Positions 48,301-59,608 are shown, counted from the stretch's first letter. The stretch: 64,000 nt of DNA from an uncultured Methylococcaceae bacterium (GCA_903928685.1 CAIYRS010000036.1:24588-88587), one strand, 5' to 3'. Made by a program: numbers and translations. Notes: generated by a model from the letters alone, not told the origin.

Positions 48301-48361
48301 GCATCACAACTATATAAGCTGTCAGCAGTTGTTGGATGCGCTTTTTAGTTTGTTGTGTCAC
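45341..48361 (-). CDS. Class A-like penicillin-binding protein, divergent
   Basis: 1006 residues. One N-terminal membrane helix (about 12–32), then a GT51 transglycosylase domain with ENRELL and GGSTLATQIEKYR (about 207); canonical enzymes have EDxxF and GGSTITQQ. A very long linker leads to a transpeptidase domain: Ser-x-x-Lys in GSTAKLRT (about 498–501), SVN (about 604–606) and KTGTG (about 921–924). All three penicillin-binding motifs are present, but the distances are unusually long. Probably a peptidoglycan synthase of a separate lineage. Alone between repeats. Confidence 0.82.
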   Translation of the reverse strand: MTQQTKKRIQQLLTAYIVVMLVVLIAVIIFVARREVQTSQYQAKYLSQISKQLAYKLAPGSSDTISYPKYGPYDERLGYTLLPNAIERLKDAGYSVASQAVFSPKMAELVDYGLFPIYHEKNQAGLSILDHNNHPIFNTLYPVYGYPSFHAIPPVILNTLLYIENRELLNEKFNTVNPAIEWDRLGFATIQMMASKLGVIGNVAGGSTLATQIEKYRHSPNGYTNSITDKFRQMGTASIRAYLLGPDTHAMRQEIALSYLNSMPLAATPQSGEVHGLGDGLAAWFEADFATTNKLLSSQALNASVITQQQAQAYRQVLSLLLSQRRPSYLLGKGFTALQNLTNQYLRLMAEQGIISNALRDAALQEVTVRPVKPEAVISKFASERKTQSVLRSRLAKALDVKSAYELDRLDLTVKTTLDYQTQQAVSQQLHRLNKQENARDAGMLGKRMLNDNTDMTPIVYSLMLFERGEHGNMLRVQTDNYDQPLDINEGIRLDLGSTAKLRTTVHYLELINEIYQQYKNTPAKQLAELPLHPRDFLSIWVVGQLQANPKIGLEALLNLALDKTYSASTGEAFFTGGGLHTFANFTKDENGKIMSVRHALRDSVNLVFIRLMRDLVYHHLYKPEGLARWLESPDDPRRNEYLERFANREGSTYLNRFFGKYRDKTPEDIVATLSDRVHAMPSRLTMLFRAIYPDADERALKTFLSKRVDKSLLSDNNIYDLYDKYSPNKFDLQDQGYITKIHPLELWLASYLVKHPKASREEMLLASTQQRIDVYRWLLKSGKKVAQQRRIMTLLESEAFSAIHEAWQQTGYPFEALTPSYATAIGASGDRPAALAELVGILLNDGVRLPTVRFENLHFAQGTPYETVMTRTPEPGQRIFPPELARAARGAMIGVVQGGTASRLNGVYTDANGKAFAVGGKTGTGDHRKEVWGAGGRLIESKFISRAAVFTFFIGDRFFGVITAYVAGDNAGSYHFTSSLPVQIMKFLKPTLTPLLQKSVEEALK

Positions 48362-48449
48362 CGATGGATTCCGTAAAGTGTATTTACTGAGGAGGTAAAA
48401 AGCTGCTGCTGTTGTTAAGTTTTTTGTAAACCGTGTTTATGGATTTATA

Positions 48450-48560
48450 GTTCCCACGCTCCGGCGTGGGAACTCATCGACCAACGCTCCAGCGTTGTTT
48501 GCTGCTGAAATGCAGCGCTGGAGCGTTTGCGGCGACATTCCCACGCCGAAGCGTCACAGC
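48450..48560. repeat. REP cluster: GTTCCCACGC-TCCG-GCGTGGGAAC and derivatives
   Basis: A 10-bp perfect hairpin at 48450–48473. It is followed by CAACGCTCCAGCGTTG (about 48482–48497), an ACGCTCC/GGAGCGT pair and a final CATTCCCACGCCG. A tandem of worn REPs in the 492-bp gap between the PBP and holA genes; nothing else is coding there. Confidence 0.8.
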
Positions 48561-48621
48561 CATTAAGTTAATTAAATTACGTTTAAAATCAAATTGTTAA
48601 AAAATCCGTAAAACGCCTGTT

Positions 48622-48707
48622 GTAGGGTGCTATAGGCGATAGCCGTATTGCACCGCATGTTGGATTTCAAGCATCCGGCGTATTACGCTATCGCTAATAC
48701 GCCCTAC
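48622..48707. repeat. REP element GTAGGG…CCCTAC
   Basis: An 86-bp imperfect palindrome: GTAGGGTGCTATAGGCGATAG at one end and CTATCGCTAATACGCCCTAC at the other, with GCATGTTGGATTTC in the middle. Downstream of holA. Confidence 0.78.
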
Positions 48708-48853
48708 GACATTGTTATCTTTTCGAAATTAAAGGTATAAATCCTTAACTTAATGGCAGTGACGCCGGAGCATGGGAACGATAGCCAACCCAACACCTGC
48801 GTCAATCCTGTTGAGTTGCAAACAGCTCAACCCAACCTACGTGTGTTGATGGT

Positions 48854-49882
48854 TTATACGGAAATAGTCAGGGTCTGCATGGATGCAAACCGTAAGCAAA
48901 TATGCCGTAAGGTTTCCCAAACATCGCCTTGTTCTTGGCCTTTGCTTTGTCGGTCGGCTTTGGCGCTTAATACTAAAACCGCGTTTAATTCATCAACAGA
49001 TAATCGGCTGAGTGCGGCATTTACTAGGGCTTTGCGGTTTTCAAAAACTTGGTTGTTCCTAAAAGCGGTATCGCGGGCTTGGCCTTGGGATAAGGCCAAT
49101 TTTATTTTAATTAACGCCCGTGCTTCCCTAGTTAATGCCCAAAGCACGATTTGTGCGGCAGTGCCTTCGGCATGTAATCCTGAGAGGATTTTTACAATCC
49201 GATTGCCATTGGCTGCAAGTACCGCATCCGCCAGTTTATAAACATCGTACCGGGAATTGTCGGCGACAGCTTCGGTAATTTGTTCTATACCAATGCGGCT
49301 TTCCCCATATAAAACATACAGTTTTTCAATTTCTTGCGCGGCAGCCAATAAATTGCCTTCTACGCGGGCGGCGAGCATTTTCACTGCGTCTGATTCTACA
49401 AGCAATCCGCGTTGCTGCATACGCTGCTGTAGCCAAGGCACTAAGTCTTTATTTTCCAAAGGCCAAATCTGGCTAATCACGCCGATTTTATCAATTGCCT
49501 GTAACCAGCGGCTTTTAAAAGCGTCTTTGCTGATTTTTCCTGCGGTGATTAATAGCACCGTATCTTCTTGGCAATGTTCACAATAATGGCCTAAGGCTTT
49601 TGCGCCTTCTATGCCTGGTGTGCCTGAGGGTAAACGTAAATCTAGGAGTTTTTTGTCGGCAAAAATCGATAAGGTAGCGGCGGCTTCATTGAGTTGTTGC
49701 CAGTTGAAGCCAGCGGTATCCGCCGATAACACTTCCCGATTTAAATAACCCGCTTGCCGCGCTTTAGCCCTAACCGCATCTGCCATTTCCCCTAACCGTA
49801 ACGGCTCGTCTCCGGTAAAAAAATACACCGCTGCGAGTTTTTTTTGTAAAGCGGCAGCCAGTTGCTCAGGTTTTAGCTGCAT
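48854..49882 (-). CDS. holA: DNA polymerase III subunit delta
   Basis: 342 residues, the clamp-loader subunit that opens the beta clamp. MQLKPEQLAAALQKKLAAVYFFTGDEPL is the standard start, followed by REVLSADTAGFNWQQL, SLFADKKLL-type SIFADKKLLDLRLPSGTPG and LFGESR-like LYGESRIGIEQITEAVADNSRYDVYKLADA. Full length. Last gene of the conserved leuS–lptE–holA operon; overlaps lptE by 1 bp. Confidence 0.95.
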   Translation of the reverse strand: MQLKPEQLAAALQKKLAAVYFFTGDEPLRLGEMADAVRAKARQAGYLNREVLSADTAGFNWQQLNEAAATLSIFADKKLLDLRLPSGTPGIEGAKALGHYCEHCQEDTVLLITAGKISKDAFKSRWLQAIDKIGVISQIWPLENKDLVPWLQQRMQQRGLLVESDAVKMLAARVEGNLLAAAQEIEKLYVLYGESRIGIEQITEAVADNSRYDVYKLADAVLAANGNRIVKILSGLHAEGTAAQIVLWALTREARALIKIKLALSQGQARDTAFRNNQVFENRKALVNAALSRLSVDELNAVLVLSAKADRQSKGQEQGDVWETLRHICLRFASMQTLTISV

Positions 49883-50403
49883 TATTTGTCATTGGCATTA
49901 AGCACCACCCGCGCCCGATTAATAATAGTATGCGCGGCTTGCTCATACATTTCGTTGCGGATCATGGTTTGTTCGTAATCTTTCGCCAAAATGTCGGATT
50001 GGTTATTGAAATATTCGCGTTTTATTTCAAGCGCCTGTCTTGGTAGCAGCACTTCATTACGACCACTATGGATTTCGTATTCCAAATGATAATACAGCTC
50101 CAGCTCGTTGGAGCGGCCCCGATCATTTAATGACAGCACCCGTGAATTGGATTGCTCAGAAAATAACTTAATGGTTACGCCGTCGGGAATCGCTTGGGTA
50201 GGAAAATGACCCGCAGCGGGGCGAATAACTTTGGCGAATTGGTCGCGCAGATTATAGGAACCGCCTTCCAAATAGACATTTTTCAAGCTAGAAGGCACGG
50301 CGTATTCGCCGCGTGGATGAAAGCCACAAGCCGTCACTAACAGGGCAGAGCATAAAATGAGGAGACTTTTTGCAAACACGGTTTCATCCGGAAAATTCCG
50401 CAA
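49882..50403 (-). CDS. lptE: LPS-assembly lipoprotein LptE
   Basis: 173 residues. Lipobox VTAC with Cys26 after a hydrophobic stretch (SLLILCSALLVTACGFHPRGEY); the GFHPRG motif after the lipid cysteine is diagnostic. It plugs the LptD barrel in the outer membrane and helps insert lipopolysaccharide. Between leuS (26 bp) and holA (overlap), the usual order. Confidence 0.94.
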   Translation of the reverse strand: MRNFPDETVFAKSLLILCSALLVTACGFHPRGEYAVPSSLKNVYLEGGSYNLRDQFAKVIRPAAGHFPTQAIPDGVTIKLFSEQSNSRVLSLNDRGRSNELELYYHLEYEIHSGRNEVLLPRQALEIKREYFNNQSDILAKDYEQTMIRNEMYEQAAHTIINRARVVLNANDK

Positions 50404-50429
50404 CCCGTTTAACGGGCTGCGGAGAGTTG

Positions 50430-52919
<2,490 letters not shown>

Positions 52920-52955
52920 TTAAATCTAAAGTGTCATTTTGAAAGGAGCGAGATC

Positions 52956-53447
52956 ATGAATAAAAATAAACTGCTTAACGCCTATACCGATCTCATGGAA
53001 CACCTGTACGAAATCATGGACGACACCCTGCATTCTTTTGCCGATGCCATCGAAATCGGTAAAGACAAACTCAAAGAAGCGGGCGAATTGACCGCCGAAG
53101 AACTCGATAAAGTCGCCAGCTTCGTCAAACGCGATATAGAACACGCCGCCCAACATTTAACCTCAGAAGAAAGCAACGACTCCTTAGCCGCATGGCTAAA
53201 GTTTGATGTCGAATTGTTAGAAAATTTCGCCTTAGATGCTTTCTTAAGCATTGCCGACAAAACCCGCATCGAACTGGCGAAGCTGCAACAACAAGCCATC
53301 AAACACGTTTACCATAGCGGCGACATCACTTTGCCAGGCACGTTTGTTTGCCAATCTTGCGGCAAAGAAATTGCCTTTAAAGAACCTAGTGAAATTCCCG
53401 AATGCCCAGTTTGTGGCAGCCAGACTTTTGTGCGGGTTTGTGGGTAA
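52956..53447 (+). CDS. Zinc ribbon-containing protein, YbeL/DUF1451 family
   Basis: 163 residues from MNKNKLLNAYTDLMEHL. AAGGAG stands 7–13 nt before this ATG; a much longer open frame running back into leuS antisense is rejected. A long helical N-terminal region ends in a C-terminal zinc ribbon CQSCGK…CPVCGS. E. coli ybeL is likewise divergent from leuS, which supports orthology. Function unknown. Confidence 0.9.
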   Translation: MNKNKLLNAYTDLMEHLYEIMDDTLHSFADAIEIGKDKLKEAGELTAEELDKVASFVKRDIEHAAQHLTSEESNDSLAAWLKFDVELLENFALDAFLSIADKTRIELAKLQQQAIKHVYHSGDITLPGTFVCQSCGKEIAFKEPSEIPECPVCGSQTFVRVCG

Positions 53448-53601
53448 TCGCTAGTTTTTAATAAGAAGGAGCGCGAGCATCTTTCTCGCCATTACGGTCA
53501 AGATGACCGGACTCCAATATCAAAACCAATTTTTCAACACCAAGACAACAACCCTTAATATATAATACTGGCTTTATCCAGTTGATTTTTATGGAAATAC
53601 A

Positions 53602-54384
53602 ATGCGTAGAGTGATATTTAATCAAAAAGGCGGGGTGGGCAAATCCACTATTACCTGTAATTTGGCGGCGATCAATGCGGTTGAGGGTAGACGCACGCTG
53701 GTGATTGACTTAGATGTGCAAGGCAATTCCACGCAGTATTTGCTAGGCCGTAAAGTGACTGAAAGCGATAAAACCATCGCCTTGTTTTTTAAAGACAGCT
53801 TGAGCATATCGTTATTCGGCGGTAACAATGCCAACTCTGGCTTGGAAAACATCATCCACGAAACGCCGTTCCCCAATTTGTTCGTACTGCCTTCGCATCC
53901 TGAATTGGAGCCGCTGCAAGGCCGTTTGGAATCCCGCTTTAAAATCTTCAAGCTCAAAGAAGCCTTGGAAAAACTGCAAGGTTTCGACGACATCTACATC
54001 GACACACCGCCAATCTTAAATTTCTACAGCCAATCCGCGTTGATTGCCGCGCAAAAATGTCTGATCCCGTTCGATTGCGACACGTTTGCCCGTGAAGCTT
54101 TGTACACGCTGATGCACGCCATCGCCGAAGTCAGGGCTGACCATAATCAAAGCCTAGAAGTGGAAGGCATTATCGTCAACCAATACCAAAAACAAGCCAA
54201 CTTGCCACGGCAACTGGTTGAAGAACTGATTGCCGAAGGCTTGCCTGTGTTGACTTCAATGATTTCACCGTCGGTAAAAGTGCGCGAATCGCATTCGGTT
54301 TCCCAGCCATTAGTACATTACAAGCCGTATCATAAATTGACTGATGAATTCCGCGCCTTGTATGCGGAAATCCAGTCTAAATAA
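53602..54384 (+). CDS. ParA/MinD-type P-loop ATPase, solitary
   Basis: 260 residues. Deviant Walker A KGGVGKST at 9–16 with the signature lysine, then VIDLDVQGNSTQYL (the usual DPQGN has Val for Pro), Walker B DIYIDTPPIL and NQYQKQANLPRQLVEEL. Partitioning ATPases move chromosomes, plasmids or protein cargo. No ParB or parS-like site is visible beside it. Cargo unknown. It is followed 70 bp later by the radical SAM gene. Confidence 0.88.
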   Translation: MRRVIFNQKGGVGKSTITCNLAAINAVEGRRTLVIDLDVQGNSTQYLLGRKVTESDKTIALFFKDSLSISLFGGNNANSGLENIIHETPFPNLFVLPSHPELEPLQGRLESRFKIFKLKEALEKLQGFDDIYIDTPPILNFYSQSALIAAQKCLIPFDCDTFAREALYTLMHAIAEVRADHNQSLEVEGIIVNQYQKQANLPRQLVEELIAEGLPVLTSMISPSVKVRESHSVSQPLVHYKPYHKLTDEFRALYAEIQSK

Positions 54385-54454
54385 TCCCTGTATTTAAGAT
54401 TCCCAAGTGGGGCAGTATTTTGCCCCACACATCAACCTTAACGGACAGCATTTC

Positions 54455-55531
54455 ATGTCCAAACCCTTAATCCACAAAGGCCGTGGCAGTATCAGCAATC
54501 AGGCCGGACGTTTCGAAAAACACAGCAGTAGCGCAGAAGACGATGGCTGGGGCAGTTTGGATGCACCACTAACGCCGCTAAAAACCGAAGTTATCATCGA
54601 CACGAGCAAGTCGGTGATTACCTACAACCAATCGCCAGACATCCCCTTCGACCGCTCTATTAATCCCTACCGTGGCTGCGAACATGGCTGCATTTATTGC
54701 TTTGCTCGGCCTTCCCACGCCTATTTAGGCTTATCGCCGGGCTTAGATTTTGAAAGCCGCATTTTGGTTAAACCCAATGCCGCGCAATTGTTACGCTCTG
54801 AATTAGCCAAACGAAATTACCAATGCGCGCCGATTGCTTTGGGGACGAATACCGATCCCTACCAGCCTTTAGACCGTAAGCACCAAGTCATGCGGCAAAT
54901 TTTGGAAGTGTTGGCGGAAGCTCGGCATCCGGTAATGATTGTCACCAAATCCGCACTCATCGAACGCGATGTCGATTTATTATCAGAAATGGCCGCACAG
55001 GGATTGGTGTCGGTGCATTTATCGGTGACTACCTTACAACGGTCTTTGTCGCGCAATTTAGAACCCCGCGCCGCCGCACCACAACGCCGTTTGCAGACTA
55101 TCGCTGCTTTGCGTGCCGCGAATATTCCTGTCGGCGTATTGGTTGCACCCATCATTCCAGCATTAAACGACCATGAATTAGAAAGCATAGTGCAAGCCGC
55201 CCATGCCGCAGGTGCTATGCAAGCCGACTATATTTTGTTGCGCTTGCCTTTAGAAGTCGCGGATTTGTTTACCGAGTGGTTAAAACAACATTACCCCTTA
55301 AAAGCCGAGCATATCTTAGGTTTGATTTACCAAAGCCGTGGCGGCAAAGCTTATGATCCGGCATTCAACCAGCGTATGCAGGGCACAGGGCAAATCGCAG
55401 AATTGATAAACCAGCGATTTCGGTTATTCAGCAGGCGATTGGGCTTGGATCAGCCACTACCACGATTACGCTGTGATTTATTCAGAAAACCTAATGTAAG
55501 TGGACATCAGCAACTGGATATTTTTGATTAG
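54455..55531 (+). CDS. PA0069 family radical SAM protein
   Basis: 358 residues from MSKPLIHKGRGSISNQAGRF, the family start; an upstream ATG adds 16 poor residues. The cluster motif is C75-x3-C79-xx-C82 in YRGCEHGCIYCFARPSH, the CxxxCxxC of radical SAM enzymes. GTNTDPYQPLD, SLSRNLEPRAAAPQRRL and LNDHELE follow, as in PA0069/SplB-like proteins. No known reaction. Possibly co-transcribed with the ParA gene. Confidence 0.92.
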   Translation: MSKPLIHKGRGSISNQAGRFEKHSSSAEDDGWGSLDAPLTPLKTEVIIDTSKSVITYNQSPDIPFDRSINPYRGCEHGCIYCFARPSHAYLGLSPGLDFESRILVKPNAAQLLRSELAKRNYQCAPIALGTNTDPYQPLDRKHQVMRQILEVLAEARHPVMIVTKSALIERDVDLLSEMAAQGLVSVHLSVTTLQRSLSRNLEPRAAAPQRRLQTIAALRAANIPVGVLVAPIIPALNDHELESIVQAAHAAGAMQADYILLRLPLEVADLFTEWLKQHYPLKAEHILGLIYQSRGGKAYDPAFNQRMQGTGQIAELINQRFRLFSRRLGLDQPLPRLRCDLFRKPNVSGHQQLDIFD

Positions 55532-55715
55532 CAGGACATCCATTAGAACCATTGTAGCGGCGACTGGCTGGTCGCCCGCGTTTTCGGTTTGAAACAGGGC
55601 AAGAAATCCTGTGATGGTATCGTGATAGTGCGTTCACTTTCAGTTTCCGCCTCAGTTAGGTGCATAAATCGCTGTTTGGCTAGCTTGGCACTTAGATTGC
55701 TTGTTTTTTGCCGAT

Positions 55716-55749
55716 ATTTTGGCGTTTGCTTAACAAGCGCCGCCAAAAT
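55716..55749. other. Hairpin ATTTTGGCG…CGCCAAAAT
   Basis: A 9-bp stem with an inner GCTT/AAGC pair, in the 302-bp gap between the radical SAM gene and the phosphorylase-kinase-like gene. The start of the gap (about 55555–55580) also has a GCGAC…GTCGC REP-like hairpin. Could be a terminator of the upstream gene, but no T-run follows. Confidence 0.5.
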
Positions 55750-55833
55750 CACTATTCTGTTCATAAATTAAGAACCGTAGGTAAGCGTTGTATCCAGCTC
55801 GCCACTTTCATCGAATCCGTAGGCCAATCCACT

Positions 55834-58800
55834 ATGAACAACAGCCAGTCTGACCAGTTAGATAAATACTATCAACAGGTACAAAGCATCATCCTTAATA
55901 AACAAGATTTTATCAGCGGCTTATTGCCAGCCAGCACCGCTATTACTGTGCATGGCAATTACACCGATGCTTGGGTAAGGGATAACGTCTATAGCATTTT
56001 GGCGGCGTGGGGTTTGGCGTTAGCTTACCGCAAAGCTGGCGTAGCTGAAGATAAGGTGTATGTGTTAGAACAAAGCACCGTTAAATTAATGCGTGGCTTA
56101 TTGACGGCAATGATGCGCCAAGCCGCTAAGGTGGAAAAATTTAAGCACAGCCAAAATCCCTTAGACGCACTGCACGCCAAATACGACACCCGCAGCGGCA
56201 ATGTGGTGGTTGGCGATAATGAATGGGGGCATTTGCAATTGGATGCCACCTCGCTATTTTTGCTGATGCTGGCGCAGATGATCGCCTCTGGTTTACGCAT
56301 TGTTTACACCATCGATGAAGTCAACTTTGTGCAAAACTTGGTGCATTACATCAGCCGCACTTACCGCACTCCCGATTACGGTATTTGGGAACGCGGCAAT
56401 AAAATCAACCACGGTATCGCCGAACTCAACGCCAGCTCCATTGGCATGTCCAAAGCGGCGATGGAAGCCATGTCCGGCTTTAATTTATTTGGCAAAGATG
56501 GCGGTCAAGCGTCTATCGTCCATGTCATCAGCGATGATATTGCCCGCACTCAAATTACCTTAGATTCGCTATTGCCGCGCGAATCCTTATCTAAAGAGGT
56601 CGATTCAGCGGTGTTAAGCGTGATTGGTTACCCGGCGTTCGCGGTTAAAAATCCTAGCATCCGCGCCAAAACCGAAAGCCTGATTTGTAGCAAACTCCAA
56701 GGCCGTTATGGCTGCAAACGCTTTTTGCTGGACGGTCACCAAACCGCCATCGAAGACCACAACCGCCTACATTACGATCCGCAAGAGCTTAAGCAATTCA
56801 TGCACATTGAATGCGAATGGCCGTTGTTTTTCTGTTATTTACTGTTGAACAAACTCTTCGCTGGCGAAACCGAAGCGGCGGCGGATTACCGCAGCAAACT
56901 GGAAAGCTTGCTGGTAGAAGAAAACGGGCAACTGTTATTGCCGGAACTCTACACCGTTCCCAAAGATTTGATTGCCGCCGAGAAAGCCCAACCGCAAAGC
57001 CAAACACGCACACCGAATGAAAACGTGCCGCTGGTTTGGGCGCAAAGCCTATTCATTTTAGGATGCTTAGTGCAAGACGGCCTACTCGATAAAGAAGATT
57101 TAGACCCGTTGGCACGGCACAAACAATTAGATGAGCACCACGAATACCGCCTGCAAGTCGCCTTATTGGCACAAGATGACAGCGTGCAACAGGAATTGGC
57201 GCAATACGGCATCCACGCCCAAACCTTGGCAGAAGTATCGCCGATTCAAATCCGCGAAGCCCATGAATTGGCGGGCGCATATACCCAAGTAGGCCGTAAC
57301 GACCGCATCGGCCTGACTGGCAGGCCATTCCGGCAATTGCGTACTTTGGCGACTTCAAAAATGTATATTTTGTCGAAAGAGCGCTTGGTGTTTTTACCGC
57401 AATGCCTTAACCAAAAAGGCTTTTATCTGGCGATGGACAACCGCTTATTGATTGATCGCTTGCGCCTAGAATTTTTGTACATCAACCGTTATTGGGACAG
57501 ACCCGGCAACCCGCTGGTGGTTATCACCATCAAACACAACATGCTGGCTAGCCACAAGCAAATCTTGATTGATTTCATCGAAGAACTTAGTAATGGTTCT
57601 AGCAATGGCGTACCGCTGTCGCTAGGCAATTTGGCGGATTTTGCCGACACCTGCAATTACGAAAAAATCAGTTACCTGCACGACTTTGAGTTTTCCAAAG
57701 CCAGTTGGCAAGAACCGGAACGCCCGTGGCTGCATGTGTTGCCGATGGCGCACACAGAGAACGCGCCGTTATCCGCTTACGAACTTAACCAATGGGAAAT
57801 TGCCGATGACGCTTTTTTGCTAAAGCAACTCACCAGCAATGCCAATCTGTACGCGCAACTGGAAGCGTTGACTTTATTAGCATTACGCCAAGGTTTGGCT
57901 TATCAATTACCCATCAGTAATGCTGAAGGTATTACTGGCACAGTCGCGGATTTGCTGGAAGAGATTTACCAACGCGCAGGCGACCAGCACGTCTGGTATG
58001 TAGTCAGACGTTGTGCCGGATTATTGGGCAAATACGACATCAATCTGGAACAAGCGGCGACTGATATTTTAGTGCGCCAACACCATTTAACCGTAGGCCG
58101 CGCCTACAGCGGCAAAGCCACCTTAGTCAGGCCGACTGATTCTTGGGAAATACTGGAAACCATCCGCACCTTTAATAATAACGATGCCAGCGAGTTTGTG
58201 ATTATTCAGGAGCTGATTTTATACCTGGGCATGTTAATCAAATCCAAAGCCGAATTGCTGGCGGACATCCACACCATCCGCGTAGGCCACATTCTGCAAC
58301 TGATTTTAGTCCGGCATAAACGCGAATTTAAATGCACTTTAGACCAAGCCTTTAACGAGATATTGGCCTTGCCGCCCTATCAGTTGGCAATGAAGCTAAA
58401 AGAAACCTTAGAAAATTACGGCAACACCGAAAACCAATTGGAACGGGTGGAATCCTTGCAATACGAAGGCGATTGCCAGGATTTACAAGCAGCGCGGTTT
58501 TCTGAAAGCATCAACCCAAATGACCGCGCTTTTGGTGAGGATTGGTACGAATGGCGCGAACACCAAGGCAGCGTCGGACGGGAAAATGAAGCCTTTTACG
58601 CCAGTGTTTGGAGTATTCTGCACCACTGCCAAGGCTTGATGATCGGCGTAAAACTCAACAGCAAACGCCGTTTGGATAGCGAAACCATTTTGTCGCAAAT
58701 GACTTCTGGCGAACAAAGTTTCAAGGTTTACGTCAACCATTTGCTCAATAAAATCCAAGCCCCGGTGTATCGGCAATTGACCGTGGAAGCCCTAAAAGCC

Positions 58801-59028
58801 ATCGCCTTTATTTTCCGCGACAGCACCGTACAAATCGATGATACCCTAGTCACCGATGTCATCATCGGTCACGCCGTGCGTATCAATTGGCTAACGGCGC
58901 ATCCGCAGCATCAAGATAATTACGACGAACACGTGGCAATGGCGTGGCAAAGTTTTTACCAACTACCGCCCCATCAAGTCGCCAACCGCATATTGGATGC
59001 TTTGCGGCATTTGTTGAATAATAAATAA
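55834..59028 (+). CDS. Bacterial homologue of phosphorylase kinase alpha/beta subunit (GH15-like)
   Basis: 1064 residues from MNNSQSDQLDKYYQQVQSII; the 42-codon upstream extension lacks conservation. It aligns by eye over most of its length with eukaryotic PHKA/PHKB: TDAWVRDNVYSILAAWGLAL, LMRGLLTAMMRQAAKVEKF, GHLQLDATSLFLLMLAQMI, TPDYGIWERGNKINHG, KAAMEAMSGFNLFGKDGG, FLLDGHQTAIEDHNRL, HIECEWPLFF and TGRPFRQLRTLATSKMY. The N-terminal half is a GH15 (alpha/alpha)6-type glucoamylase-like domain, followed by the helical PHK C-terminal region. Cytosolic (no signal). No catalytic gamma-type kinase is present. Glucokinase lies downstream. A glucan-binding or hydrolytic role is inferred. Confidence 0.85.
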   Translation: MNNSQSDQLDKYYQQVQSIILNKQDFISGLLPASTAITVHGNYTDAWVRDNVYSILAAWGLALAYRKAGVAEDKVYVLEQSTVKLMRGLLTAMMRQAAKVEKFKHSQNPLDALHAKYDTRSGNVVVGDNEWGHLQLDATSLFLLMLAQMIASGLRIVYTIDEVNFVQNLVHYISRTYRTPDYGIWERGNKINHGIAELNASSIGMSKAAMEAMSGFNLFGKDGGQASIVHVISDDIARTQITLDSLLPRESLSKEVDSAVLSVIGYPAFAVKNPSIRAKTESLICSKLQGRYGCKRFLLDGHQTAIEDHNRLHYDPQELKQFMHIECEWPLFFCYLLLNKLFAGETEAAADYRSKLESLLVEENGQLLLPELYTVPKDLIAAEKAQPQSQTRTPNENVPLVWAQSLFILGCLVQDGLLDKEDLDPLARHKQLDEHHEYRLQVALLAQDDSVQQELAQYGIHAQTLAEVSPIQIREAHELAGAYTQVGRNDRIGLTGRPFRQLRTLATSKMYILSKERLVFLPQCLNQKGFYLAMDNRLLIDRLRLEFLYINRYWDRPGNPLVVITIKHNMLASHKQILIDFIEELSNGSSNGVPLSLGNLADFADTCNYEKISYLHDFEFSKASWQEPERPWLHVLPMAHTENAPLSAYELNQWEIADDAFLLKQLTSNANLYAQLEALTLLALRQGLAYQLPISNAEGITGTVADLLEEIYQRAGDQHVWYVVRRCAGLLGKYDINLEQAATDILVRQHHLTVGRAYSGKATLVRPTDSWEILETIRTFNNNDASEFVIIQELILYLGMLIKSKAELLADIHTIRVGHILQLILVRHKREFKCTLDQAFNEILALPPYQLAMKLKETLENYGNTENQLERVESLQYEGDCQDLQAARFSESINPNDRAFGEDWYEWREHQGSVGRENEAFYASVWSILHHCQGLMIGVKLNSKRRLDSETILSQMTSGEQSFKVYVNHLLNKIQAPVYRQLTVEALKAIAFIFRDSTVQIDDTLVTDVIIGHAVRINWLTAHPQHQDNYDEHVAMAWQSFYQLPPHQVANRILDALRHLLNNK

Positions 59029-59057
59029 AGGATAATTTCCGTAAAAATGGAACATAA

Positions 59058-59399
59058 ATGAACCCAGTTAAAGAAGCACTCCCTTTCATTAAAATGAATC
59101 TTGGAACGTATGGTATCGAATGGATAAATACGGATCGAGCGAGTACAAATTTTAAATTCCTTATTTTTGGTCGACCTAATTTTGGAAAACAATTTGGAAT
59201 TTATCAGAGAGAAACTACTGTAATAAGGTTAGAAAAATATGATCAAATTATTGAAGGTATAACAATTCAACATAAGTGCGCAAAATCTCACGCGGCAGAG
59301 TCAGAATACTCAAACTTCAAAAACGAGCGAGGTGACTGTGTGTCAGTAGAAAACACAATATCTCTCAAAAAACTCTTAGATTGGTACTACAACGTTTAA
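59058..59399 (+). CDS. Hypothetical protein
   Basis: 113 residues, starting 29 bp after the PHK-like gene. The protein is soluble and basic (EWINTDRASTNFKFLIFGRP, RLEKYDQIIEGITIQH, SLKKLLDWYYNV). A/T-rich and with different codon use from its neighbours, which suggests recent acquisition. No family recognised. Confidence 0.55.
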   Translation: MNPVKEALPFIKMNLGTYGIEWINTDRASTNFKFLIFGRPNFGKQFGIYQRETTVIRLEKYDQIIEGITIQHKCAKSHAAESEYSNFKNERGDCVSVENTISLKKLLDWYYNV

Positions 59400-59453
59400 T
59401 CGACATTTGTTGACCCGATTTTTGAATAAAATGATGATCCAACTTTAATACAT

Positions 59454-59532
59454 ATAGGATGTGCCGACGACAGGAGGCGCATCAATCGCGTACAAACTCG
59501 ACAGATGCGCTTCGTTCCTCAGCACATCCTAT
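59454..59532. repeat. REP element ATAGGATGTGCCGACG…
   Basis: A 79-bp imperfect palindrome: ATAGGATGTGCCGACGACAG at one end and CTCAGCACATCCTAT at the other, with GGCGCATC/GATGCGC inside. Its reverse complement matches 62360–62446 closely. In the 304-bp gap before glk. Confidence 0.82.
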
Positions 59533-59608
59533 GACTTTGCTCACGGATTTTTCCTTAGCTTAAGGGCGATGACACCAGAACGTAGGAACTATAAATAATG
59601 TTTTTTGT

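Noticed and set aside
48450..48707. Tandem palindromes considered as a CRISPR array
   Set aside because: Repeats are not uniform in length or spacing and each is a self-contained hairpin; they are REPs. No cas genes present.
55708..55833. Upstream extension of the PHK-like gene
   Set aside because: Runs through a hairpin; conserved sequence begins at the later ATG at 55834.
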